A stretch of DNA of 14,369 nt from Rhodospirillaceae bacterium UBA4468. Lineage in GTDB: Bacteria; Pseudomonadota; Alphaproteobacteria; Rhodospirillales; Casp-alpha2. The notes under the pieces are model-generated. The model made no database searches. It was given only the letters and a program-made list of their open reading frames with translations, and was not told the origin of the DNA. Positions within the stretch are counted from its first letter, which is position 1; the number at the start of each line of letters is the position of its first letter. Position numbers and translations under genes: made by a program. Below, in pieces: positions 1 to 7,703 of the stretch. Location: the NCBI GenBank assembly GCA_002389385.1, contig DGOK01000037.1, positions 1-14,369 on the forward strand. Direction: 5' to 3'.

Positions 1-2322
1 CGACCTCGTAATATGTGTATTTTCGACAAGAGCGCTGCTACTCATTAAGTCAATCGCGTCATTTTTCGAATTTTCTATAGTAACACCATGGATACGGACT
101 GTGGACATATCAATATCAATTGCATCTGAGTTCGCATTTTGGAAGTGACTGTCCCTGATTGTCACATTTTTTGAATATACAATATGCATCATGTCATCAT
201 AGACGTGGTTATCCTTAAGATGAATATTTTCCAGCAAGATGTCTGACGTGTCGTGAATTGATAGCATTGCAATAAAGCGCTGAGCGCCGATGGCAGTACC
301 GCTGCCGCCTTCCATAAATACGTGATGCAGTTGAGATTGTGCACTGTTTCCACCTGAAAGGGCTACAACCCCCCAATTATCACCCTTTTTTGCTGGACGA
401 AAAATAATAGGTGCATCTGGCTTGCCTTCCATTTGAACGCTTGCTTTGAATAGGACACTCGTACCTTTGGCCATCTCTAGAATAGTTCCAGCAGCAATCC
501 TCACCGGCACAGAGAAAACATGGTCTTCATTTATGTGGACTCGACCTGACAATTTCAGGTGCACTGGAAAGGCCTGTTCGAACACGGGTTGATTCAGGTG
601 AATAGGTGTCACTGCATTTGATTGCTTTTGCTGTATTGCGTCGGCCCGCTGGCCATCTAGGGGATTTTCGATAGTGACTGATTTCGGACTAAGTGGCTTG
701 TCCGAGAGGATTCTAAACCGAGTTGGGACTGGGATTAAATCATTGCGGTTAGAAGCAGGTTGCGTATTCGGTTGAACGCGATTAGCAACAAATGTGGCGA
801 CGATCTCGATGCCCTGATCTGTCAGTTTAAACGGAAGATCGATATCGTCTTTAGATAATACGCCATCTCCATCTTGGTCCCAGGATACTCTGTTCGGCAA
901 TTCAGAACTGAGACCGGACAACAAAATATTCGCAACAGGGCGAGTTCCATCTACAATAATTGAAAAGGTATTATCCCCTGCAATCCACGATGCTTTTGGT
1001 GGTCCAGTAAGCTCAGCAACTATCCATTTTTCTAATGTGCGCATATTTGACTGCATCGTCGCAACCAACTTGCTATGAGTATCAACTTGCCCGTCAACAA
1101 TAGGCGAACCACCTAATACTGCTCTTCTCAATCGACTTGGATCGCGATCATATGATTCTATTAATTTAGGCTTGAGCGCATCCATTTCACGAATGGCTTC
1201 ATCAAAAACATCTTGCTCTAAAAACTCCAAAATAAATCTATATTTTCGGAGTAAAAATTCACTAGACTGGTAAAAGGTGCGCGAAATTATGTGTGCTGCT
1301 TGATCTAGCTTGTAGTCATTTTGACCAACGTTAAAGCTTACTCCTGTATCGTGTGAAACAGGAAATACGATGCCTTTCCAAGGATCTGCAACGAGCCGTT
1401 GATTATGATAGCTAGAGTTATGCCAGCTTTGCGTAAGTGTTTGATAGGCACTGAAGCGCGCCCATTCTTTCAACGGGGCTAATTCTTTTAAACTATCATA
1501 GGCTTCACTCGAAGTATGAGCTTTTTGAGCCGTATCAAAAAGTAGCTTTAAATCAGACCTGTCTTCCTCGGGAATTTGATTAAAGACGGATGACTTTTCC
1601 CATAAGGCAGGATTGTTAAACAGAAATGGCTCAGAACCGTATAGACGCTCCTGGTTCTCCTGTTCTCCTTTGTACAGATTAACGGGCATGATTCCATGAG
1701 CGCGAAGAAAAGACTCATCAAGATCAGGCATTTCTATATAAACGCCATGATTGCGATCATTGATAAAGAGTTCCACCAATCGCACATCTGCTGCCAAAAT
1801 CCCGATTTTACCTGCAATAAAATGTCCCAAATAAAGTTCCAGATTAGAGGCTTCACGTGGCTTAACGAAATTTACTGTTCTCGCGCCTTCCAGAAGATCA
1901 GATTTGCGTGTTTTAATCCGCCATGATTTTTTTTCATACGCCCAGTTAAAAGGGTTATCTCCTCTGAAACGCAGTTTTATTTTGTGCAGTTTCTCGTCTG
2001 GAAAAAGTAAATAACCACGCTGCCACTTTTTTATATTCTCGGGCAGGTGTTGCTCGAGCGATAAAAGCCCTTGCTGAGGCAAATAAATTCGGCGGATTGG
2101 TAGCCCAGCTTTTTTGGAAGAAATGTATGGTCTGAAGAGGCGTTCATACGCGCCTACTGCGTGATACTTTAAAAGATTAATTGGGTTGGTCGGTTGATAA
2201 AGCACGACATAACCAGCACGCCATTCGCTGTGTAACATTGCCAATGACCAAAGCAAAGCGCCACCAAGGGCGCAGGTCACCAACAGATATGAATGGAGTC
2301 TATAACGGCGAAAAAACGTCAT
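1..2322 (-). CDS. CotH-family protein with EF-hand loop and C-terminal beta-helix (3' end outside window)
   Basis: The frame is open for all 774 codons from the ATG at 2322 to the left edge, so the C-terminus is missing. Residues 13-30 form an uncleaved-looking membrane anchor or signal segment. Residues 115-335 match the CotH kinase-like fold: a strand ending RFRGDN (118-123), the EKKSW lysine motif (130-134), VNFVKPREASNLELYLG (150-166), GVYIEMPDLDESFL (193-206), NLYKGE (215-220) and HNQRL (306-310) before VSHDTGVSF (322-330). CotH proteins are atypical protein kinases known from spore coats and secreted bacterial proteins. Residues 482-493 (DQDGDGVLSKDD) form a canonical EF-hand calcium loop. 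From about residue 600 the protein has right-handed parallel beta-helix rungs, for example SDAIDID followed by NDAIDL one rung later. I infer an envelope-anchored, outward-facing protein acting on a surface polymer or protein. The start lies 10 bases after the preceding gene's stop, so the two are probably co-transcribed. No clear Shine-Dalgarno site is visible. Substrate unknown; kinase activity unproven. Confidence 0.82.
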   Translation of the reverse strand, partial: MTFFRRYRLHSYLLVTCALGGALLWSLAMLHSEWRAGYVVLYQPTNPINLLKYHAVGAYERLFRPYISSKKAGLPIRRIYLPQQGLLSLEQHLPENIKKWQRGYLLFPDEKLHKIKLRFRGDNPFNWAYEKKSWRIKTRKSDLLEGARTVNFVKPREASNLELYLGHFIAGKIGILAADVRLVELFINDRNHGVYIEMPDLDESFLRAHGIMPVNLYKGEQENQERLYGSEPFLFNNPALWEKSSVFNQIPEEDRSDLKLLFDTAQKAHTSSEAYDSLKELAPLKEWARFSAYQTLTQSWHNSSYHNQRLVADPWKGIVFPVSHDTGVSFNVGQNDYKLDQAAHIISRTFYQSSEFLLRKYRFILEFLEQDVFDEAIREMDALKPKLIESYDRDPSRLRRAVLGGSPIVDGQVDTHSKLVATMQSNMRTLEKWIVAELTGPPKASWIAGDNTFSIIVDGTRPVANILLSGLSSELPNRVSWDQDGDGVLSKDDIDLPFKLTDQGIEIVATFVANRVQPNTQPASNRNDLIPVPTRFRILSDKPLSPKSVTIENPLDGQRADAIQQKQSNAVTPIHLNQPVFEQAFPVHLKLSGRVHINEDHVFSVPVRIAAGTILEMAKGTSVLFKASVQMEGKPDAPIIFRPAKKGDNWGVVALSGGNSAQSQLHHVFMEGGSGTAIGAQRFIAMLSIHDTSDILLENIHLKDNHVYDDMMHIVYSKNVTIRDSHFQNANSDAIDIDMSTVRIHGVTIENSKNDAIDLMSSSALVENTHITRS

Positions 2323-2332
2323 ACTTGCAACA

Positions 2333-3343
2333 TCAATCACACACTTCTGGCAAAACAAGAGGCTCTCGCCGAACAGATAATCTTACAGCTATAGCATCCG
2401 CCATTCCAAAAACATCATTTTTATCGATGATCGACAGACCACTACCATTATTCCCTGTAACAATAATTCTTCGATCATCTATGACATAACCGTTTAACGG
2501 AATGATGTATAAATTGTCTAAGGTGATTGATTGAATTATGCCTGCATGGGCTATCTCAACGCCATCTATTCGAATAGAGACACCTGTAGCTGTTGATACA
2601 AACAATCGCATTTCTTTGACGTCAACCGGGGTTGCAAAAGGAAAGTTAAACCGAACTTTATCCTCAAACTTCAAGCCTTCATTCTTCGAAAAATAGGAAA
2701 CGCCGTCTTTATCTACAATTTCAAGCAATAATCCACGCAAATGTGCGCCATAGAAAAAAGGATTGTAACTATAAGGATGAACATTGCCAGCCTGCGCAAT
2801 TTTGTAACGAGCGCAATATTGGCGTGCCAAAGACGCGTCATTTAATCGTAGTGCCGCATTGATAGCCAAACGATAAGGTCTTTCATCTCCTGGAATTAAC
2901 GCTACCGCACGTTCAACTGCTTTTATTGCCGCAGTTGGTTCCTTAGTTAATAAGGTACGGGCACGCCAAAGGTGTGCCATAAACAGCTTAGGGTAGTTGC
3001 CCGCTAAGCGATTAATAAACGGAAGTAACGCTAAATATTCTGAAGGAAACGTTGCCTGTTCAATTGCATAATTAGCGTTGTCCATAAGCCCAGGCAAGAA
3101 TACGTCTTGGCCGCTAAACATATTGGCTGAAAAATCAAGCTGCCTATTCAGCCATACATTCATCCCAGAAAAATTTCGGTTTACAACATCTTTCCGCATC
3201 GCAAGCATATATGCAATCTTCGGTACTTCAGCTAATACCCTATACAAATTATGACGAATATTTGGAGAATAAAGGAGACTGCCAATTACTACAAAACTAA
3301 TCAAAATCAACGCTAGTATGATGCTGAAAGCATATTTTTTCAT
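2333..3343 (-). CDS. Membrane-anchored TPR-like protein of unknown function, partner of the CotH gene
   Basis: This 336-residue protein is not recognised as a named family. Residues 5-25 are a strongly hydrophobic N-terminal anchor after MKKY, so most of the chain should lie in the periplasm. Residues about 117-185 are alpha-helical and TPR-like: the segments around FMAHLWRARTLL, AAIKAVERAVALIPGDERPY and LARQYCARY have the small/large residue spacing of helical repeats. From about 228 to the end the sequence looks like alternating beta strands (VRFNFPF, EMRLFVSTATGVSIRIDGVEI, RRIIVTG, GLSIID), suggesting a beta-sandwich possibly for carbohydrate or lipid binding; this is inference. It lies directly upstream of the CotH-family gene on the same strand with a 10-base gap and no terminator, so the two likely form an operon and act together. 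The ATG at 3343 is chosen because it places the hydrophobic segment at the N-terminus; no strong ribosome site precedes it. Confidence 0.75.
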   Translation of the reverse strand: MKKYAFSIILALILISFVVIGSLLYSPNIRHNLYRVLAEVPKIAYMLAMRKDVVNRNFSGMNVWLNRQLDFSANMFSGQDVFLPGLMDNANYAIEQATFPSEYLALLPFINRLAGNYPKLFMAHLWRARTLLTKEPTAAIKAVERAVALIPGDERPYRLAINAALRLNDASLARQYCARYKIAQAGNVHPYSYNPFFYGAHLRGLLLEIVDKDGVSYFSKNEGLKFEDKVRFNFPFATPVDVKEMRLFVSTATGVSIRIDGVEIAHAGIIQSITLDNLYIIPLNGYVIDDRRIIVTGNNGSGLSIIDKNDVFGMADAIAVRLSVRREPLVLPEVCD

Positions 3344-3563
3344 TAAGAATCACTAATTTTAAAATAAGTAAAATGTCTGACCATTAAACTACTCCATTTC
3401 TTCTGTATTTTCAATCTAAGCTCGAAGGTAGGGCGAAGTTTATGGTGAAACATACACCTATCGGGTATCTGGACGCATAACGCAATTTAATAAGGAGGGA
3501 AATTTTTACTATTTTAAATCATTTCCATAGTCGATGGCACGATGCAATGTTTATCTCAAGACC
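3344..3563. other. Intergenic region between the membrane-protein gene and the IS30 left end
   Basis: No convincing gene is present. The region is AT-rich and should contain the promoter for the minus-strand TPR/CotH pair, though no clear -35/-10 pair can be singled out. On the plus strand there is a near-perfect Shine-Dalgarno sequence (AAGGAGG, 3492-3498) not followed by ATG, GTG or TTG at normal spacing. I find no similarity in any frame to the missing N-terminal part of the glutamate dehydrogenase that continues on the other side of the IS. Confidence 0.6.
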
Positions 3564-3587
3564 TGAATTCAATAAGCAAGTGCAACT
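3564..3587 (+). repeat. IS30 left terminal inverted repeat
   Basis: Aligned with the reverse complement of 4610-4633 it matches at 18 of 24 positions, including blocks ATTCAA, AGC and AGTGCAAC. It lies 72 bases upstream of the transposase start. Mismatches cluster at the outer end and in the middle, so this end may have drifted. Confidence 0.75.
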
Positions 3588-3659
3588 CAGCATGTCGTAC
3601 TAGAGGTTAAACTGCGGTAGCATCATAACCTTTCGTTCCGGCAAGAATGAGAGGTACAT

Positions 3660-4628
3660 ATGAGACGCTACACACAGTTAACCCGAGATCAAAGATACCA
3701 GATACAGGCATTAAAGAAAGCAGGACTGAACCAGACAGAGACAGCAAAAATTGTGGGTGTTCATAAGTCTACGATCAGCCGTGAGTTCAAACGTAATACG
3801 GGCTTGCGTGGATATCGACCGAAGCAAGCTCATAGGTTGTCTGTTGTGCGTTGTCAGGGGAAGCTTCAACCCCGTATCAATATTTAGAATTGGTCTCTGG
3901 TCTCGTGCCTACTTCGAGAGGAATGGAGCCCTGAGCAGATCAGTCTCTGGCTTGCGGCTGAGGACAGCCTTAAGATTAGCCATGAGTGGATTTATCAATA
4001 CGTCCTCCAGGACAAAGCAAAGGGTGGAACTCTTTATCGTCACCTGCGTTGTCAGAAACAACGACGCAAACAATATGGTAGTTACAGTCGCCGGGGCCAA
4101 TTGATCAACCGTATTAGCATTGATGAGCGCCCAGTGATTGTTGATACACGGTCTCGCCTGGGGGATTGGGAGCTTGATACCATTATTGGAAAAGCGCACA
4201 AGCAAGCTATCGTCTCTTTGACTGAGCGAAAATCACGATTGACCCTTATTCGTAAAGTCGATTGGAAGACGGCTGATAATGTCGCAGAGGCCATTATTAA
4301 TTTACTCAAGCCGATTTCCTGCCGGGTACATACCATGACTTCAGATAATGGCAAGGAGTTCGCAAGGCATGAAACGATAGCCAAGGCACTCAAGGCGAAA
4401 TTCTACTTTGCTCATCCTTATGCTTCATGGCAGCGCGGATTGAATGAGAATACGAATGGTCTTATCCGACAGTACTTCCCAAAGGATTGTGACTTTACCA
4501 TGATAACTGAAAAGCAGATTAATCTTGTCATGGATAGATTGAACAACCGCCCCCGGAAATGTCTTGGCATAAAAACTCCCAATCAGGTATTCTTTGGAAT
4601 TGATCCACCTGTTGCACTAGCTACTTGA
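3660..4628 (+). pseudogene. IS30-family transposase interrupted by one amber codon
   Basis: The whole transposase lies in a single frame of 322 codons plus stop, broken only by TAG at 3885-3887 (codon 76). Residues 5-48 hold the helix-turn-helix with the family motif VGVHKSTISREF. After the amber codon the same frame continues LREEWSPEQISLWL and SHEWIYQY, both typical of IS30. The DDE residues are all present: D173 in GDWELD, D229 in TSDNGKEF and E263 in LNENTNG, with 33 residues between the last two, as expected for the family. A ribosome site (GAGAGG, about 3650) precedes the ATG. The amber position is where relatives usually carry an acidic residue, so a single GAG-to-TAG change is a plausible origin (inference). 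Without suppression only a 75-residue DNA-binding fragment would be made from the ATG, so the copy is probably inactive. The downstream part has in-frame TTG and GTG codons but no good ribosome site. Confidence 0.88.
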
Positions 4629-4633
4629 ATCCG
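4610..4633 (-). repeat. IS30 right terminal inverted repeat, overlapping the transposase stop
   Basis: This is the reverse-complement partner of 3564-3587. The transposase TGA (4626-4628) lies inside the repeat, a compact arrangement common for IS30 elements. The outermost bases run straight into the glutamate dehydrogenase reading frame. Confidence 0.75.
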
Positions 4634-4642
4634 CGTTATTAA
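4612..4642 (+). promoter_or_regulatory. Possible weak outward hybrid promoter at the IS right end
   Basis: TTGCAC (4612-4617) inside the right inverted repeat resembles a -35 box, and TATTAA (4637-4642) in the flanking DNA resembles a -10 box, 19 bases apart. Spacing and match are suboptimal. If active it would read into the truncated dehydrogenase and on to the transporter and SIS genes, which otherwise have lost their original upstream promoter. This is speculative. Confidence 0.2.
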
Positions 4643-7600
4643 TGAAGGTGGACCTCACGAAGTTAAAATTACAGATGCCAGCTTTAAGCGATTAGTGATC
4701 CATGATTTTGGATTGGAAACGCGTAACGGCATGAACATTGATGTTGAATCGAATCGAGATAATTTCGAAGAAGCCTTTGCGCGGGTTTGGCATGGTGATG
4801 CTGAAAGTGATGGCTTCAATGCGTTGGTTGTTGGTGCCGGATTGGCATGGCGTGAAATTGTCATTCTCCGTGCGTATTGTAAGTACCTTCGCCAGGTTGG
4901 CATTACGTACTCTCAAACATACATGGAGCAAACGTTAGCAAAGCACTCGGCTTTCGCGAGGTTGCTTGTTGATATATTTGAAATCAAATTTGATCCTGCG
5001 GCGGCGAAGAAAAAGAAAACACCAAGTGTGGAAAAAATTCGAAAAAAATATATGGAAAAACTGGAAGATGTTGCAAGTGCAGATGAAGACCGCATTCTAC
5101 GTCGGTTTATCAATTTGCTCGATGTGACTAATCGAACAAACTACTTTCAGCCCACCGATGAAGGTGAATTGAAATCATACGTATCCTTTAAAATTGACTC
5201 ACAAGCAGTGGAAGAAATGCCATTGCCTCAACCGTTCCGTGAAATCTGGGTGTATAGCCCGCGTGTCGAAGGTGTTCACTTGCGCTTCGGTTATGTGGCA
5301 CGCGGTGGATTGCGTTGGTCAGATCGTCCAGAAGATTTCCGAACGGAAATTCTTGGCCTTGTGAAGGCGCAGCAAATTAAAAACGCCGTTATTGTTCCTG
5401 TTGGATCAAAAGGTGGTTTTGTATGTAAGCAGCCGCCGGCGGATAATAGCCGAGATGCTTTCATGGACGAGGGTATTGCTTGCTATAAAATATTCTTGTC
5501 GGGCTTGCTCGATATTACCGATAACATTTCTGGCAACCGGATCACCCAGCGTAAAAATATTGTCAGACATGACGATGACGATCCTTACCTCGTGGTTGCA
5601 GCAGACAAAGGTACGGCGACGTTCTCAGACATCGCAAACTCAGTCTCGATTGATTATGGGCATTGGCTTGGGGATGCGTTCGCATCTGGTGGCAGCCAAG
5701 GATATGACCATAAAAAAATGGGTATTACCGCGCGCGGCGGATGGGAGTCGGTAAAGCGTCATTTCCGTGAAATGGATATCGATACGCAGTCTGAAGATTT
5801 CACCTGCGTTGGCGTGGGAGACATGTCTGGTGATGTGTTTGGCAACGGGATGTTGCTGTCGAAGCATATCAAACTGTTGGCTGCATTTAACCATATGCAT
5901 ATCTTTGTTGATCCAGACCCAGACCCTGGCGTCACATGGACTGAACGCAAGCGCCTCTTTGATATGGGCCGGTCTTCATGGTCTGACTATGACAAGAAGA
6001 AGCTCTCCAAAGGTGGCGAAATCTTTGAGCGCAGTGCAAAATCACTGAAGCTGAATAAAGAAATCAAAGCCTTGTTTAGTTTTCAGACGGACACAGTCAC
6101 GCCAAATGAATTACTCAAAGCGATCCTTAAACACAATGCTGATCTTTTGTGGTTTGGTGGTATCGGCACGTACATCAAAGCCGGGCACGAATCTGCAGCT
6201 GATGTTGGTGACCGTGCGAATGATGCAATACGAATTAATGGTGACAACGTTGGTGCCAAGGTTATTGGTGAAGGTGCAAACCTGGGCGCGACACAGTTGG
6301 GCCGGATTGAATTTGCCGCGGCTGGTGGCCGACTAAACACAGACTCAATCGATAACTCTGCGGGTGTGGATTCTTCAGACCACGAGGTCAACATCAAGAT
6401 TTTACTTGGCCAGGTGACACAGGCAGGTGGTCTGGCCGAACCGGCGCGCAATAAACTTTTGGCGCGGATGAGGGATGAAGTTGCCGGATTGGTTTTGCGT
6501 CACAACTACGATCAAAGCCAAGCGATTACATTGATTGAATCGCGCGGCCTTCATGCCTCGGACAATCAGCATCGCTTAATGAAAATGCTGGAACGCTCAA
6601 ATCGTTTGAACCGCAGCGTAGAATTCCTGCCAGATGACGAAGTCATGATTGAACGCGCACAAGCCAATCATGGTCTATACCGTCCAGAACTTGCGGTGCT
6701 GCTCTCATACGCAAAACTGTGGACGTACGATGAGATTTTGGCGACTAATCTGCCAGATGACCCTTACTTGTTTGAAGATCTCGTTGAATATTTCCCAACG
6801 GCGCTCCGTGATAAATATCGTGATGATATTGCCAAGCACCGTTTGCGTCGTGAGATCGTTGCAACGCGCTTGACCAACAACATGATCAATCGGATGGGCG
6901 GAAGCTTCGTCAACGAAGTTCGTGAAAAGACCGGCAAAGATGTTGGTGATATTGCTCGGGCCTGGTTCATCGCGCACGAGATCTTTGATATGCCAAAGTT
7001 ATGGGCTGAGATCGAAGCGCTGGATAATAAAGTGCCGGCGAGCACGCAAACGGACATGATGATGGATACGCAGCATCTACTCGAATGGGTGACGCTTTGG
7101 TTCTTGAGGCATGGGGAAAAAGATCTGGATATCGGCGCTAACTGTAGCATGTTCTCAAAGAGTATGCAGACCTTGGCACAGAATTTATCTTCAACATTGC
7201 CGCGTCATTACGTCATAGATATGAAGAAACGTGGTGCGCCATATATTGAACAAGGCGTGCCTGAGGGACTGGCTCTTCGTGTTGCCAATCTTGTAAACCT
7301 TTATTCTGGTTGCGATATCGTTCGTCTGGCGATCAGACGGAAGATGGATGTTTTGAATGTCGCAAAAGGATACTTTGCGATTGGAACACGCTTTAAGATG
7401 GGTCGTTTACGTGCTGCGGCTGAAGGTCTTGATTCTGATAGCCATTGGCAACAGCTTGCGATCGCGGCGTTGGTCGAAGAAATCTATAGTCATCAGTTGC
7501 ACCTCACAGAAAAGGTTCTTGATACGGCTAAGAAAGGGAAATCGTCGACGCAGGCTGTTGAAGACTGGATAGATGAGAATCCTTCCTTGGTTGGGCCAAC

Positions 7601-7703
7601 GGAACAAATGTTGTCGGAGCTCTGGAATGTTGAGGTGAATGACCTTGCCATGATCGCGGTCGCAAGCCGTCAATTACGAACGATGGTTGATGTCGCTGGA
7701 TAG
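4632..7703 (+). pseudogene. NAD-dependent glutamate dehydrogenase, large type, 5'-truncated at an IS30 end
   Basis: The enzyme converts L-glutamate to 2-oxoglutarate and ammonia with NAD, in amino-acid catabolism in the cytoplasm. The frame carries 1023 residues and starts at RVINEGG directly after the IS right end; the family is normally about 1600 residues, so nearly 600 N-terminal residues (the regulatory ACT-like and helical part) are absent. The catalytic region is complete. Counting from the GTG at 4695, GGLRWSDRPEDFRTEI precedes K224 and GSKGGF (237-242), the cofactor-binding GVGDMSGDVFGNGML is at about 373-387, and WFGGIGTYIKA, VIGEGANLG and DNSAGVDSSDHEVNIKILL follow. No internal frameshift or stop was seen, so decay is recent or the C-terminal part is still under selection. 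The first candidate starts are GTG 4695 and an in-frame ATG near 4731, neither with a convincing ribosome site. The upstream frame is in phase with the transposase TGA. The 3' end overlaps the next gene by 14 bases. An assembly join at a repeated IS is an alternative explanation for the loss. Confidence 0.88.

Larger units (their letters stand above)
3564..4633 (+). mobile_element. IS30-family insertion sequence, about 1.07 kb
   Basis: The element is defined by one IS30-type DDE transposase frame flanked by imperfect terminal inverted repeats (3564-3587 and 4610-4633, 18 of 24 positions matching). The length of about 1070 bases fits the usual 1.0-1.25 kb of the family. No 2-3 base target duplication is evident: the bases immediately outside are ACC on the left and CGT on the right. 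The right end abuts the coding sequence of an NAD-glutamate dehydrogenase while the left end abuts unrelated non-coding DNA, so the copy sits at a rearranged junction. The exact ends are uncertain by one or two bases. Confidence 0.85.

Noticed and set aside
2181..2489. 102-codon plus-strand frame opposite the CotH and TPR-like genes
   Set aside because: It lies antisense to two better-supported genes and has no recognisable domain; composition fits a shadow frame.
3442..3480. A 12-codon frame (ATG GTG AAA ... TAA) in the intergenic region, possible leader peptide
   Set aside because: No attenuator hairpin or regulatory codon run follows, and the next plus-strand gene is the IS transposase.
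3751..4104. Other-frame reading of the transposase middle, suggesting a two-ORF or frameshifted IS
   Set aside because: The family motifs LREEWSPEQI and SHEWIYQY read in the same frame as both the start and the end of the transposase; only an amber codon separates them, so no frameshift is needed.
4101..4628. Separate 175-residue transposase gene
   Set aside because: It begins with TTG inside the continuous transposase frame; it is the C-terminal catalytic part of the same gene.
7687..7689. TTG start of the transporter one codon upstream
   Set aside because: ATG at 7690 is the better start codon and changes the product by one residue only.
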